64,000 nucleotides of DNA from Prescottella defluvii (GTDB taxonomy: Bacteria; Actinomycetota; Actinomycetes; Mycobacteriales; Mycobacteriaceae), in assembly GCA_029690005.1 (NCBI GenBank), contig CP121458.1:5537872-5601871 (forward strand), read 5' to 3'. The translations under genes were made by a program, and so were the position numbers. The notes below the pieces were generated by a model, which was given only the letters and a program-made list of their open reading frames with translations, was not told the DNA's origin and searched no databases. Positions 47,379 to 55,588 of the stretch are shown here, one piece after another (positions within the stretch are counted from its first letter, which is position 1; each line of letters opens with the position of its first letter).

Positions 47379-47831
47379 TCCGTTCGAGGACTCGAGTATC
47401 GTCTTGGCGTTCTCGAGATTGCCGCGCACGTCGCGGGCATACAACTTCTGAACGATTGTGTCGCCGAACTTGAACAGCCCGGTACCGCCCTCGGCATCGA
47501 GTCGGTACGTCACCCTGGTGGCCCCGTCGCCGTCGGTGTCGAAATCGAGTTCACGCTCGTACCCGATCCGAGTCTTCCTGGATTCGAAGCCGATCCGCTT
47601 GTTCTTCTCGTACGCAGTGACCTCTTCAGTCGCCTGAAGACGAACACCCGCAACCTTGGTGGTCACCGATGCCAGGGATCCGACTTCCTCCGGCGATCCC
47701 GATACCATCTTGTACTCGTCGATACTGGTTCCCCAATCGGGAACGTTCTCAGGGTCGGTGAAGTAGGCGAACACCTCGGCAACCGGACAGTCGATGACGA
47801 TGGACTCGTTCGTCCTGATTGTCTTGGCCAT
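47376..47831 (-). CDS. SRPBCC-fold (polyketide cyclase/START-like) protein
   Basis: A 151-aa SRPBCC protein, intact: RTNESIVIDCPVAEVFAYFT, DPENVPDWGTSIDEY and the C-terminal helix DTIVQKLYARDVRGNLENAK. These proteins bind hydrophobic ligands in a deep cavity. It lies downstream of the hsa operon on the same strand but beyond a strong hairpin (48056-48100), so it probably has its own promoter. Its stop codon is inside the terminator hairpin. Confidence 0.75.
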   Translation of the reverse strand: MAKTIRTNESIVIDCPVAEVFAYFTDPENVPDWGTSIDEYKMVSGSPEEVGSLASVTTKVAGVRLQATEEVTAYEKNKRIGFESRKTRIGYERELDFDTDGDGATRVTYRLDAEGGTGLFKFGDTIVQKLYARDVRGNLENAKTILESSNG

Positions 47832-48055
47832 GGCTCTCACATCCTCAGCTGGAAGGTAGGGCTGCGCCACACCACTCCCGTTCCACCACAGCCGGATACG
47901 GGATCGATAAGGAAAAGGCACCAACCCGACACTCGGGCAACCGATTCGGCCACACGCACGCTGCGCGCTGAAGAGCCGCGGTCCCGACACGTGCCAGTCA
48001 CAACCCTAGCCCGGCCGCGTCGACAACTGAAGGCTCGATCGAGCGCCTAAAGAGT
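47832..48055. other. Intergenic region upstream of the SRPBCC gene
   Basis: About 220 bases with no coding frame I would support. They must contain the SRPBCC promoter; no operator was recognised. Confidence 0.5.
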
Positions 48056-48100
48056 TGAAGGGTCCCTTCACGCGCAGGCAGCGCGTGAAGGGACCCTTCA
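48056..48100 (-). terminator. Hairpin terminator of the hsa operon, GAAGGGTCCCTTC repeat type (copy 2)
   Basis: A perfect 19-bp stem (48056-48074 with 48082-48100). It shares the TGAAGGGTCCCTTCAC core with the hairpin at 47334 and lies 25 nt past the hsaB stop. Confidence 0.85.
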
Positions 48101-48125
48101 GCCTTTCCCTCCCCGGGCAGGTCTT

Positions 48126-48713
48126 CTACAGCCAGGTGTCCTCGCTGGCCGTGGTGAGGAACGCTTCGAGGTCGTCCCGCCACTTCGCCGGCACCGTCTT
48201 CTCCGGCTCGATCGCGGTGTACTGGCCGCGGTAGAACAGCAGTGGCCGCTCGGTCTTGATCTCACTCATCGAGTGGACCCGGCCGAACACCACGAAGTGG
48301 TCGCCGCCGTCGTGCACGGTCTCCACCGTGCAATCCATGTGCGCGAGCGAGCCGTCGAGGATCGGCGATCCCAACGGGGAAGGCGTCCAGTCGATCCCGG
48401 CGAACTTGTCGGGCTCGCGAGAACCGAACCGCGCACACGTGTCCTGCTGCTCCTCGGCGAGGACGTTGACGCAGAACCGGCCCGACCGCTCGATGGCCGC
48501 CCACGACCGGGATGCCTTCGTGGGGCAGAACAGCACTAGCGGCGGCTCGAGCGACAGCGCCGCGAACGACTGGCACGCGAATCCAACCGGGGCGCCGTCC
48601 TCGACCGTCGTGATGATCGTGACGCCGGTGCAGAACTGTCCGAGGACGTTACGGAACTGGCGCGGATCGATTTCCGCACCGGTTCCCACGCTGGACATCT
48701 CGTCCGCGGACAT
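48126..48713 (-). CDS. hsaB: HsaB, flavin reductase of the 3-HSA hydroxylase
   Basis: A 195-aa flavin reductase domain protein, intact: PRQFRNVLGQFCTGVTIITT, CQSFAALSLEPPLVLFCPTK and VVFGRVHSMSE. HsaB supplies reduced flavin to HsaA, which hydroxylates 3-HSA to the catechol 3,4-DHSA. Start ATG 48713 overlaps the hsaC TAA by one base. It is the last gene of the hsaA-hsaD-hsaC-hsaB operon, the order of Rv3570c-Rv3567c. Confidence 0.92.
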   Translation of the reverse strand: MSADEMSSVGTGAEIDPRQFRNVLGQFCTGVTIITTVEDGAPVGFACQSFAALSLEPPLVLFCPTKASRSWAAIERSGRFCVNVLAEEQQDTCARFGSREPDKFAGIDWTPSPLGSPILDGSLAHMDCTVETVHDGGDHFVVFGRVHSMSEIKTERPLLFYRGQYTAIEPEKTVPAKWRDDLEAFLTTASEDTWL

Positions 48714-49612
48714 TACTTGAATCCCACCGTGAAGTCGTGTCCCCACAAGCTCACGGCGGTGCTCTCCTTCGCGATCCACTTGTCATCCTCGACCTCGAGT
48801 CCCTCGCAACCGAATTCGACGTCGAATCCGCCCGGGGTCTTCATGTAGAACGACAGCATCAGGTCGTTGACGTGGCGGCCGAGCGTCGCCGACATCTTCA
48901 CGTTCTTGCGGAGCGCGCGGTCGAGGCACAGTCCGACGTCGTCGGAGTTCTCGACCTCGACCATCAGGTGGACGATCCCCGAGGGGTTCGGCAGCGGCGC
49001 GAAGGCGAGGCTGTGGTGGCGCGGGTTGCAGCCGAGGAAGCGCAGCCACGCCGGGTCACCGTCCGCCGGACGTCCGACGACCTGCGGGGGCAGTCGCATC
49101 GAGTCGCGCAGCTTGAACCCGAGCACGTCGCGGTAGAACACGAGGTCCGCCTCGTCGTCCTTGGTTGCGAGCACCACGTGGCCGAGACCCTGCTCACCGG
49201 TCACGAACTTGTGCCCGTACGGGCTCACGATGCGGCGGTGCTGCAAGGCGATGGTGTGAAAGATCTCCAGGCGCGAACCCGAGGCGTCGCGGCACTTGAT
49301 GAACTCGACGACGTTGCGTTCGGCCGCCTCCTCCTTGGTGCCCTCCTCGAACTCCCAGTCGGCCTTGGCGAGGCGCTCGCGAATCTCCTGCAGGCCTTCT
49401 GCGTTCGCGCATTCCCAGCCGGCCGCGTAGAGCCCGTCGCGCTCACCCGGAACGATGACGAGGCGCGCCGGGTAGTCGTCCATGCGCAGGTACAGGTTGT
49501 CGGGGTTCGCGCCCTTGCCCTCGATCATGCCGAGCACCTTGAGCCCGTACTCGCGCCACGCGGCCATGTCGGTCGCCTCGATGCGCAGGTACGCAAGTGA
49601 ACGGATACTCAT
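48713..49612 (-). CDS. hsaC: HsaC, 3,4-DHSA extradiol (ring-cleaving) dioxygenase
   Basis: A 299-aa type I extradiol dioxygenase of two VOC modules, intact. The iron ligands are visible as His in QGLGHVVLATK, His in RHHSLAFAPL and Glu in FDVEFGCEGLEV. It cleaves ring A of 3,4-DHSA by meta fission. ATG 49612 has GGAGG 6 nt upstream and overlaps the hsaD TGA by one base. Confidence 0.95.
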   Translation of the reverse strand: MSIRSLAYLRIEATDMAAWREYGLKVLGMIEGKGANPDNLYLRMDDYPARLVIVPGERDGLYAAGWECANAEGLQEIRERLAKADWEFEEGTKEEAAERNVVEFIKCRDASGSRLEIFHTIALQHRRIVSPYGHKFVTGEQGLGHVVLATKDDEADLVFYRDVLGFKLRDSMRLPPQVVGRPADGDPAWLRFLGCNPRHHSLAFAPLPNPSGIVHLMVEVENSDDVGLCLDRALRKNVKMSATLGRHVNDLMLSFYMKTPGGFDVEFGCEGLEVEDDKWIAKESTAVSLWGHDFTVGFK

Positions 49613-50493
49613 CAGTTGCCTCCATCGAGAAGGAAGTCGCTCGCGAGCCGGTTGAACTCGTCGAACTTCTCGAGCTGAGCCCAGTGTCCGCAGCCGCCGA
49701 ACACGTGCAGTTGCACCCGCGGAATCATCTTGAGCGCCACCAACGCACCGTCGATCGGGTTGACCCGGTCCTCGCGACCCCAGATCAGCAGCACCCGCTG
49801 GCGCAGCTTGTAGGCGTCGCGCCACAGCATGCCCAGCTCGAACTCGGAGCTCGAGAACGACTTGCCCATCGCCTTGGCCGCCGCCAGCGACTCCGGGCTG
49901 CTGGCCGCGGCGAAGCGCTCGTCGATCAACTCGTCGGTGATGAGCTTCTGGTCGAACACCATGATGCGCAGGAACGCCTCGAGGTTCTCACGCGTCGGCT
50001 GGTAGCTGAACTTGCCGAGGTTCTTGACGCCCTCGGTCGGGTCCGGCGCGAACAGGTTGACGCTCAGTCCGCCCGGTCCCATGAGCACGAGCCGGCCGGC
50101 CCGGTCCGGGTAGTCCAGCGCGAACCGCACGGCGGCGCCGCCACCGAGCGAATTGCCCAGCAGGTGAACGCGTTCGGTGATGCCGATCGTGTCGAGCAGA
50201 TCCTTCAGCGCCGACGCGCTGTGCCGGAAGTACTGCGGGTGCTCGGTCGGCTTGTCGGACTGGCCGTAGCCGGGCTGGTCGACCGCGATCACGTGGAACT
50301 GCTGCGCCAGAACGGGAAGGTTCTTCGCGAAGTTCGACCACGACGACGCGCCCGGCCCACCGCCGTGCAGCAGCACGATCGTCGGGCCGTTGCCGACGCC
50401 CGCCTCGTGGTAGTGCAGCTTCAGGTCCGGTCGGACCTGCGCGAAGCGGGACGTCGACTCGTAGGTCAGCTCAGCGGATTCGGTTGCCGTCAT
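49612..50493 (-). CDS. hsaD: HsaD, 4,9-DSHA carbon-carbon hydrolase
   Basis: A 293-aa meta-cleavage-product hydrolase of the alpha/beta fold, intact: LLHGGGPGASSWSNFAKNL, the serine in HLLGNSLGGGAAV, the acid in LIWGREDRVNP and the histidine in GGCGHWAQLEK. It splits the HsaC product into a C5 dienoate and the bicyclic DOHNAA (HIP). ATG 50493 with GGGGAT upstream; 8 nt after the hsaA stop. Confidence 0.95.
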   Translation of the reverse strand: MTATESAELTYESTSRFAQVRPDLKLHYHEAGVGNGPTIVLLHGGGPGASSWSNFAKNLPVLAQQFHVIAVDQPGYGQSDKPTEHPQYFRHSASALKDLLDTIGITERVHLLGNSLGGGAAVRFALDYPDRAGRLVLMGPGGLSVNLFAPDPTEGVKNLGKFSYQPTRENLEAFLRIMVFDQKLITDELIDERFAAASSPESLAAAKAMGKSFSSSEFELGMLWRDAYKLRQRVLLIWGREDRVNPIDGALVALKMIPRVQLHVFGGCGHWAQLEKFDEFNRLASDFLLDGGN

Positions 50494-50501
50494 CGGATCC
50501 C

Positions 50502-51677
50502 CTAGACCATCGTGTCCGTGAGCGGCAGACCGAACTCGGCGCCACCGAACATCACGTAGGCGCGCTCGGCGTCGTTGGCCGCGTGGACCCGGCCCGCGTG
50601 CGCGTCACGCCAGAAGCGCTGGATCGGAGTGCCGTTCGCGAGGGCCGTGGCACCCGAGTTCTCGAACAGCAGGTCGATCGACGCGATCGCACGACCGGTG
50701 GCACGCACCTGGTCACGGCGAGCGCGCAGGCGGAGCTCGATCGGAATCTCCTCGCCGGCAAGAAGCTTCGCGTACTCGTCGGCGACGTTGCCGGACAGCT
50801 GACGCCATGCGGCGTCGATGTCGCTGGACGCCTCGGCGATGCGGATCTTGGCGAACGGGTCGTCCTTGGCCTTCTCGCCGGCGTAGGCCGCGCGCACGCG
50901 CTTGCCCTGGTGCTCGACGTGCGCGTCGTACGCGCCGTACGCCATGCCGACGATCGGGGTCGAGATCGTCGTGGGATGGATTGTGCCCCAAGGCATCTTG
51001 TAGAGCGGAGCGGTGTTCTGCTGCAGGCCCGGGGCGGTGAGGTCGCTCATCGCCTTGAAGCTCAGGAAGCGGTGCCGCGGCACGAACACGTCCTTGACGA
51101 CGACCGTGTTGCTGCCGGTGCCCTTGAGCCCGACGACGTTCCACACGTCGTCGATCTCGTAGTCCTCACGCGGGATCAGGAAGCTGCCGAAGTCGACCGG
51201 GCGGCCGTCCTTGATGACCGGTCCACCGACGACGACCCACGAGGCATGGTCGCAGCCCGACGACCAGGCCCACGCGCCGTTGACCTTGTAACCGCCGTCG
51301 ACGACCTCGCCCGCACCCATCGGCGCGTACGACGACGAGATCCGGACGTCGGTGTCCTTGCCCCAGACGTCTTCCTGCGCCTGCTGGTCGAACAGCGCCA
51401 GGTGCCAGTTGTGGATGCCGAGGATGCCGGCGACCCAACCAGTGGAGCCACAGGCGCTCGCGATGTTGCGCACCGCGGTGTAGAAGGTGACGGGATCGGC
51501 CTCGATGCCGCCCCACTGCTTGGGCTGCGCCAACCGGAAGAAACCGGTTTCCTGCAGAGCCTTGATGGACTCGTCGGGGATGCGACGAAGATCCTCGGTC
51601 TCCTGCGCGCGTTCACGCAGCACCGGCAGTAGCGCGTCGATCCGCTGCATCACCTCGCGGCTGTCATGGTCACCCAC
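50502..51677 (-). CDS. hsaA: HsaA, 3-HSA hydroxylase (flavin-dependent monooxygenase)
   Basis: A 391-aa acyl-CoA-dehydrogenase-fold monooxygenase, intact: GFFRLAQPKQWGGIEADPVT, ISSSYAPMGAGEVVDGGYKV, AWAWSSGCDHASWVVVGG and the NGTPIQRFWRDAHAGRVHAA C-terminal signature of the group D flavin monooxygenases. It hydroxylates 3-HSA using flavin reduced by HsaB. GTG 51677 has GGGAG upstream. It heads the operon; a KstR box (51722-51735) lies 44 nt upstream. Confidence 0.94.
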   Translation of the reverse strand: MGDHDSREVMQRIDALLPVLRERAQETEDLRRIPDESIKALQETGFFRLAQPKQWGGIEADPVTFYTAVRNIASACGSTGWVAGILGIHNWHLALFDQQAQEDVWGKDTDVRISSSYAPMGAGEVVDGGYKVNGAWAWSSGCDHASWVVVGGPVIKDGRPVDFGSFLIPREDYEIDDVWNVVGLKGTGSNTVVVKDVFVPRHRFLSFKAMSDLTAPGLQQNTAPLYKMPWGTIHPTTISTPIVGMAYGAYDAHVEHQGKRVRAAYAGEKAKDDPFAKIRIAEASSDIDAAWRQLSGNVADEYAKLLAGEEIPIELRLRARRDQVRATGRAIASIDLLFENSGATALANGTPIQRFWRDAHAGRVHAANDAERAYVMFGGAEFGLPLTDTMV

Positions 51678-51721
51678 TGGACGCTCCCGTCTGTAAATCG
51701 ATGTTCACTTGCCCCTGAGAC

Positions 51722-51735
51722 TAGAACACGTTCTC
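51722..51735. promoter_or_regulatory. KstR-type operator upstream of hsaA
   Basis: TAGAACACGTTCTC matches TnnAACnnGTTnnA except for the last A. Confidence 0.85.
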
Positions 51736-51825
51736 TTCCGTGTCGAGAGAACGTGAATTCCACTGGTAATCGGTAGTCGGTGCCGATACCAAGCGCGCGA
51801 AATCTAGCGGAATCGAGCGAAGTTC

Positions 51826-51839
51826 TATAACGTGTTCTA
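51826..51839. promoter_or_regulatory. KstR-type operator upstream of kshA
   Basis: TATAACGTGTTCTA matches TnnAACnnGTTnnA at every fixed position, 29 nt before the kshA ATG. The identical 14-mer is found before kstD. Confidence 0.9.
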
Positions 51840-51868
51840 CCAACAGCTAGAAGGGATGTGAGGTACTG

Positions 51869-53026
51869 ATGGCGCAGATTCGTGAGATCGATGTGGGAGC
51901 TCCGCAGACGCGTTTCGCACGCGGTTGGCACTGCATCGGCCTGGAGAGCGAATTCCTCGACGGCAAGCCGCACGCGGTGGAGGCGTTCGGCACCAAGCTG
52001 GTCGTGTTCGCCGACAGCGAGAACAAGCTCCACGTGCTCGACGCATACTGCCGGCACATGGGCGGCGACCTGAGCCAGGGCGAGATCAAGGGCGACTCGG
52101 TGGCCTGCCCGTTCCACGACTGGCGCTGGGGCGGCAACGGTAAGTGCACCGACATTCCGTATGCCCGTCGAGTGCCGCCGATCGCGCGGACCCGTTCGTG
52201 GACCACGCTCCAGCGCAACAAGCAGTTGTTCATCTGGAACGACCCCGAGGGCAACCCGCCGCCGGACGACGTCACGATCCCGGAACTGCCGCAGGTCATG
52301 ACCGACGAGTGGACCGACTGGAAGTGGAACCGGATCCTCGTCGAGGGTTCCAACTGCCGCGAGATCGTCGACAACGTCGTGGACATGGCGCACTTCTTCT
52401 ACGTCCACTTCGGGTTCCCGAAGTACTTCAAGAACGTCTTCGAGGGCCACGTCGCGACGCAGTACCTGCAGAACCACGGCCGGCCCGACGTCGGGAACAT
52501 GGGCACGCAGTACGGCGAGTCCGTCCTGGACTCGGAGGCGTCGTACTTCGGTCCGTCGTACATGGTGAACTGGCTGCACAACAACTACAGCGGCTACAAG
52601 GTCGAGAGCATCCTGATCAACTGCCACTACCCGGTCACGCAGGACTCGTTCGTGCTCATGTACGGCGTGAGCGTGGAGAAGCCCAAGGGCCTGGACGACG
52701 CCACCAGCGACAAGCTGGCGACCAAGTTCACCGAGGGCGTGGCGATGGGCTTCGAGCAGGACGTCGCGATCTGGAAGAACAAGACCAAGATCGAGAACCC
52801 GCTCCTGTGCGAGGAGGACGGCCCGGTCTACCAGCTGCGCCGCTGGTACGACCAGTTCTACGTCGACGTCGCCGACATCGACGAGAAGGCGACGCAGCGC
52901 TTCGAGTTCGAGATCGACACCACCAAGGCAGTCGAGGCGTGGCAGCGCGAGGTCGACGCGAACCTGGCACGTCAGGCCGCCGAGAAGGCCGCCGCCGAGA
53001 CGGCTGAACACAAGACGGGGGTGTGA
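51869..53026 (+). CDS. kshA: KshA, 3-ketosteroid 9-alpha-hydroxylase oxygenase
   Basis: A 385-aa Rieske non-heme iron oxygenase, intact. The Rieske site is YCRHMGGDLSQG with CPFHDWRWGG. The mononuclear iron site is indicated by NVVDMAHFFYVHFGFP, and the protein ends in an alanine/glutamate-rich tail. With its reductase KshB (not in the window) it hydroxylates C9, which with KstD leads to ring B opening. GAGG precedes the ATG. It is divergent from hsaA, unlike M. tuberculosis, where the two loci are apart. Confidence 0.95.
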   Translation: MAQIREIDVGAPQTRFARGWHCIGLESEFLDGKPHAVEAFGTKLVVFADSENKLHVLDAYCRHMGGDLSQGEIKGDSVACPFHDWRWGGNGKCTDIPYARRVPPIARTRSWTTLQRNKQLFIWNDPEGNPPPDDVTIPELPQVMTDEWTDWKWNRILVEGSNCREIVDNVVDMAHFFYVHFGFPKYFKNVFEGHVATQYLQNHGRPDVGNMGTQYGESVLDSEASYFGPSYMVNWLHNNYSGYKVESILINCHYPVTQDSFVLMYGVSVEKPKGLDDATSDKLATKFTEGVAMGFEQDVAIWKNKTKIENPLLCEEDGPVYQLRRWYDQFYVDVADIDEKATQRFEFEIDTTKAVEAWQREVDANLARQAAEKAAAETAEHKTGV

Positions 53027-53027
53027 C

Positions 53028-53361
53028 ATGACCTCGACCTGGGCCAAGGCCCCGAACTACGCAGACAGCCCGGCCCGGGTCGAGGCCGTCCGCGCACAGA
53101 CCGCAGCCGATCTGCACTCGTACCTTCGAGGAGGGGCTCCACGAGGTCGAGTGCCGCACCTGCGGAACGTGCGTGCTCGTTCGCAAGAACAGCTACAAGC
53201 ACACAAGCATTCAGTGGCAGGACGACCCGGCGAAGGTGTGTCCGGAATTCACCGGATCCGGCGGCCGGACCGGGTCGCGGCAAACCTGCCCGCGGCTGCT
53301 GAACAGCATCAACCACGCTGTGATGGAGGGCATCCTCGAGGTGCACGACCCACAGTCGTAG
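53028..53361 (+). CDS. Cysteine-rich protein encoded with kshA (Rv3527-like position), frameshifted
   Basis: Reconstructed at about 111 aa. It starts MTSTWAKAPNYADSPARVEA one base after the kshA stop codon. Two bases appear missing near 53117-53120, after which the frame reads TFEEGLHEVECRTCGTCVLV. Six cysteines remain (CRTCGTC, VCPEF, TCPRL), spaced like a metal or iron-sulfur site but not a standard ferredoxin. It ends NSINHAVMEGILEVHDPQS. M. tuberculosis also has a small gene (Rv3527) after kshA. A role in assembling or reducing KshA is a guess. Confidence 0.6.
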
Positions 53362-53383
53362 TTGGTGTGGGGGAGGCAGGAGA

Positions 53384-53415
53384 AGGGGCGCGCATCCGGC
53401 GGGATGCGCGCCCCT
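53384..53415. terminator. Bidirectional hairpin terminator
   Basis: A perfect 14-bp stem (53384-53397 with 53402-53415) between the convergent kshA operon and hsaF. Confidence 0.85.
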
Positions 53416-53438
53416 CTTCGTCGTTCCGGGCGCGGGAA

Positions 53439-54508
53439 CTAGCGGGACGCGGCCTCGCGCTGCAGCTCGAGCGCGATGTCGATGAGCTGGTCCTCCTGGC
53501 CGCCGACGAGCTTGCGCTTGCCGGCGCGCACGAGCATCTCCGCGGCGGAGACGCCGTAGCGCTCGGCCTGCAGTTCGGCGTGCTTGAGGAAGCTCGAGTA
53601 CACGCCTGCGTAGCCCATCATCAGCGCCTGCCGGTCGAGCAGGCACTCGGCCGGCATCGTGGGCCGCACGACGTCCTCCGCGGCCTCGGCGATCGCGAAG
53701 AAATCGATCCCGGTCTTGACCCCGATCTTGTCGCACACGGCGACGAGTGCCTCGACCGGAGCGTTGCCGGCCCCGGCCCCGAAACGTCGGGTGCTGCCGT
53801 CGATCTGCTTGGCGCCCGCCCGGATGGCGGCGATCGAGTTCGCCACCCCCAGGCCCATGTTCTCGTGCCCGTGGAAGCCGACCTGCGCGTCCGTGCCGAG
53901 TTCCTGGACGAGTGCCTCCACACGCTCGGCGACCTGCTCGAGGACGAGCGCTCCGGCCGAGTCGACGACGTACACGCACTGGCAGCCGGCGTCGGCCATG
54001 ATGCGGCCCTGCTCGGCCACCTTCTCCGGCGAGACCGTGTGCGCCATCATCAGGAAGCCGACGGTCTCGAGTCCGCGGTCGCGGGCCAGCCCGAAATGCT
54101 GGATGGAGACGTCCGCCTCGGTGCAGTGCGTGGCGATGCGACAGATCGACGCACCATTGTCCTGCGCCTCGACGATGTCCTCCTTGACGCCGACGCCGGG
54201 CAGCATGAGGAACGCGATCTTCGCCCGCTTCGCAGTGTCGACGGCAATCTTGATCAGTTCCTGTTCCGGGGTCTTCGAGAAGCCATAGTTGAACGACGAG
54301 CCACCGAGACCGTCCCGTGGGTGACCTCGATGACCGGCACGCCGGCCCCGTCGAGGGCGGCGACGATGTCGCGCACCTCCGCGCCGGTGAACTGGTGTCG
54401 CTTGTGGTGCGATCCGTCGCGGAGCGAGGTATCGGTGATCCGGATGTCCCAGGCGCCGTCGAAGTGGATGTCGTCGGTCCGGTTCGCCGTCTTGCTGCTG
54501 TTGCTCAT
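53439..54508 (-). CDS. hsaF: HsaF, 4-hydroxy-2-oxoacid aldolase, frameshifted
   Basis: Reconstructed at 356 aa. An HMGL-like TIM-barrel aldolase: RITDTSLRDGSHHKRHQFTG (metal and catalytic residues), VVDSAGALVLEQVAERVE, QVGFHGHENMGLGVANSIAA with the metal histidines. One missing base at 54314-54316 breaks the frame; restored, it reads VTHGDGLGGSSFNYG. It splits 4-hydroxy-2-oxohexanoate to pyruvate and propanal, which is channelled to HsaG. ATG 54508 lies 5 nt after the hsaG stop. Confidence 0.93.
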
Positions 54509-54513
54509 GTCGC

Positions 54514-55416
54514 TCACGCCTCCACACTCAGAAGCTGCTGGGCGATCTCCTCGCCCACCTTGGTTGCGGCCGCGGTCATGATGTCGAGGTTGCCGGCATA
54601 GGGCGGCAGGAAGTCGCCCGCGCCCTCGACCTCGACGAATGTGGTGACGGTGGCATGCCCGCCCGATACGACGGTCGGGTCGCTGAACTGCGGCTCGTTG
54701 AGCAGCCGATAGCCGGGCACGTACTGCTGGATGTCCGCGACCACCCGGTGGATCGACTCGGTGATCGCGTCCTGGTCGGCGTCCTCCGGGATGGCGCAGA
54801 AGATGGTGTCGCGCATGATCATCGGCGGATCCGCCGGGTTCAGGATGATGATGGCCTTGCCGCGGCCGGCACCACCGATCGCCTCGACGCCGCGGCTGGT
54901 GGTCTTGGTGAACTCGTCGATGTTCGCGCGTGTACCGGGTCCGGCCGACACCGACGCGACCGACGCGACGATCTCCGCGTACGGCACGTCGACGACCCGG
55001 GAGACCGCGTACACGATCGGGATCGTGGCCTGGCCGCCGCACGTGATCATGTTGACGTTCGGGGCCTCGAGATGCTCGCGCAGGTTCGCCGACGGCACGA
55101 CGGGCGGGCCGACCGCGGCGGGGGTGAGATCGATTGCGCGGATCCCGTGTTCGGCGTACTTGGGGGCCGCCTCGCGGTGCACGTACGCGGATGTCGCCTC
55201 GAAGATCATGTCGGGCTTCTCGGTCTGGTTCAGCAGCCAGTCGACACCGTCGGCCGACGTCTCGAGCCCCACCTTCCGGGCCCGCGCGAGTCCCTCGCTG
55301 GCGGGATCGATGCCGATCATCCAGCGAGGCTCGAGCCACTGGGATCGCTGCAACTTGTAGAGCAGGTCCGTGCTGATGTTGCCGGAACCCACGATCGCGA
55401 CACTTGCCTTCGTCAT
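54514..55416 (-). CDS. hsaG: HsaG, acylating aldehyde dehydrogenase (propanal/acetaldehyde)
   Basis: A 300-aa acylating aldehyde dehydrogenase, intact: SVAIVGSGNISTDLLYKL cofactor loop, catalytic cysteine in VNMITCGGQATIPIV and INPADPP-like LNPADPPMIMRDT. It converts propanal from HsaF to propionyl-CoA. AGGAG lies before ATG 55416. In M. tuberculosis and in Rhodococcus jostii the hydratase gene hsaE precedes hsaG; here hsaG is the first gene and only 172 nt separate it from kstD. Confidence 0.93.
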   Translation of the reverse strand: MTKASVAIVGSGNISTDLLYKLQRSQWLEPRWMIGIDPASEGLARARKVGLETSADGVDWLLNQTEKPDMIFEATSAYVHREAAPKYAEHGIRAIDLTPAAVGPPVVPSANLREHLEAPNVNMITCGGQATIPIVYAVSRVVDVPYAEIVASVASVSAGPGTRANIDEFTKTTSRGVEAIGGAGRGKAIIILNPADPPMIMRDTIFCAIPEDADQDAITESIHRVVADIQQYVPGYRLLNEPQFSDPTVVSGGHATVTTFVEVEGAGDFLPPYAGNLDIMTAAATKVGEEIAQQLLSVEA

Positions 55417-55573
55417 GCGAACTCCTACTCGAACCGCAGGATTTCCGCGACGAGCACAGACGAACACCGACTCCTCCGATAGAACTGCAACGCGTGTTCG
55501 TTTGTCAACGTCACGGTCGGATGCCCCAGCCATACTTACTGGCAGAAAGCATGGACTGGCAGCCCCACCATTC

Positions 55574-55587
55574 TATAACGTGTTCTA
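55574..55587. promoter_or_regulatory. KstR-type operator abutting the kstD start
   Basis: TATAACGTGTTCTA, identical to the kshA box, ends one base before the kstD ATG and takes the place of a ribosome site. Confidence 0.9.
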
Positions 55588-55588
55588 C

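Noticed and set aside
47749..47756. GAACGTTC inside the SRPBCC gene as a KstR half-site
   Set aside because: The AAC and GTT are directly adjacent, without the 2-nt spacer, and the site is within coding sequence.
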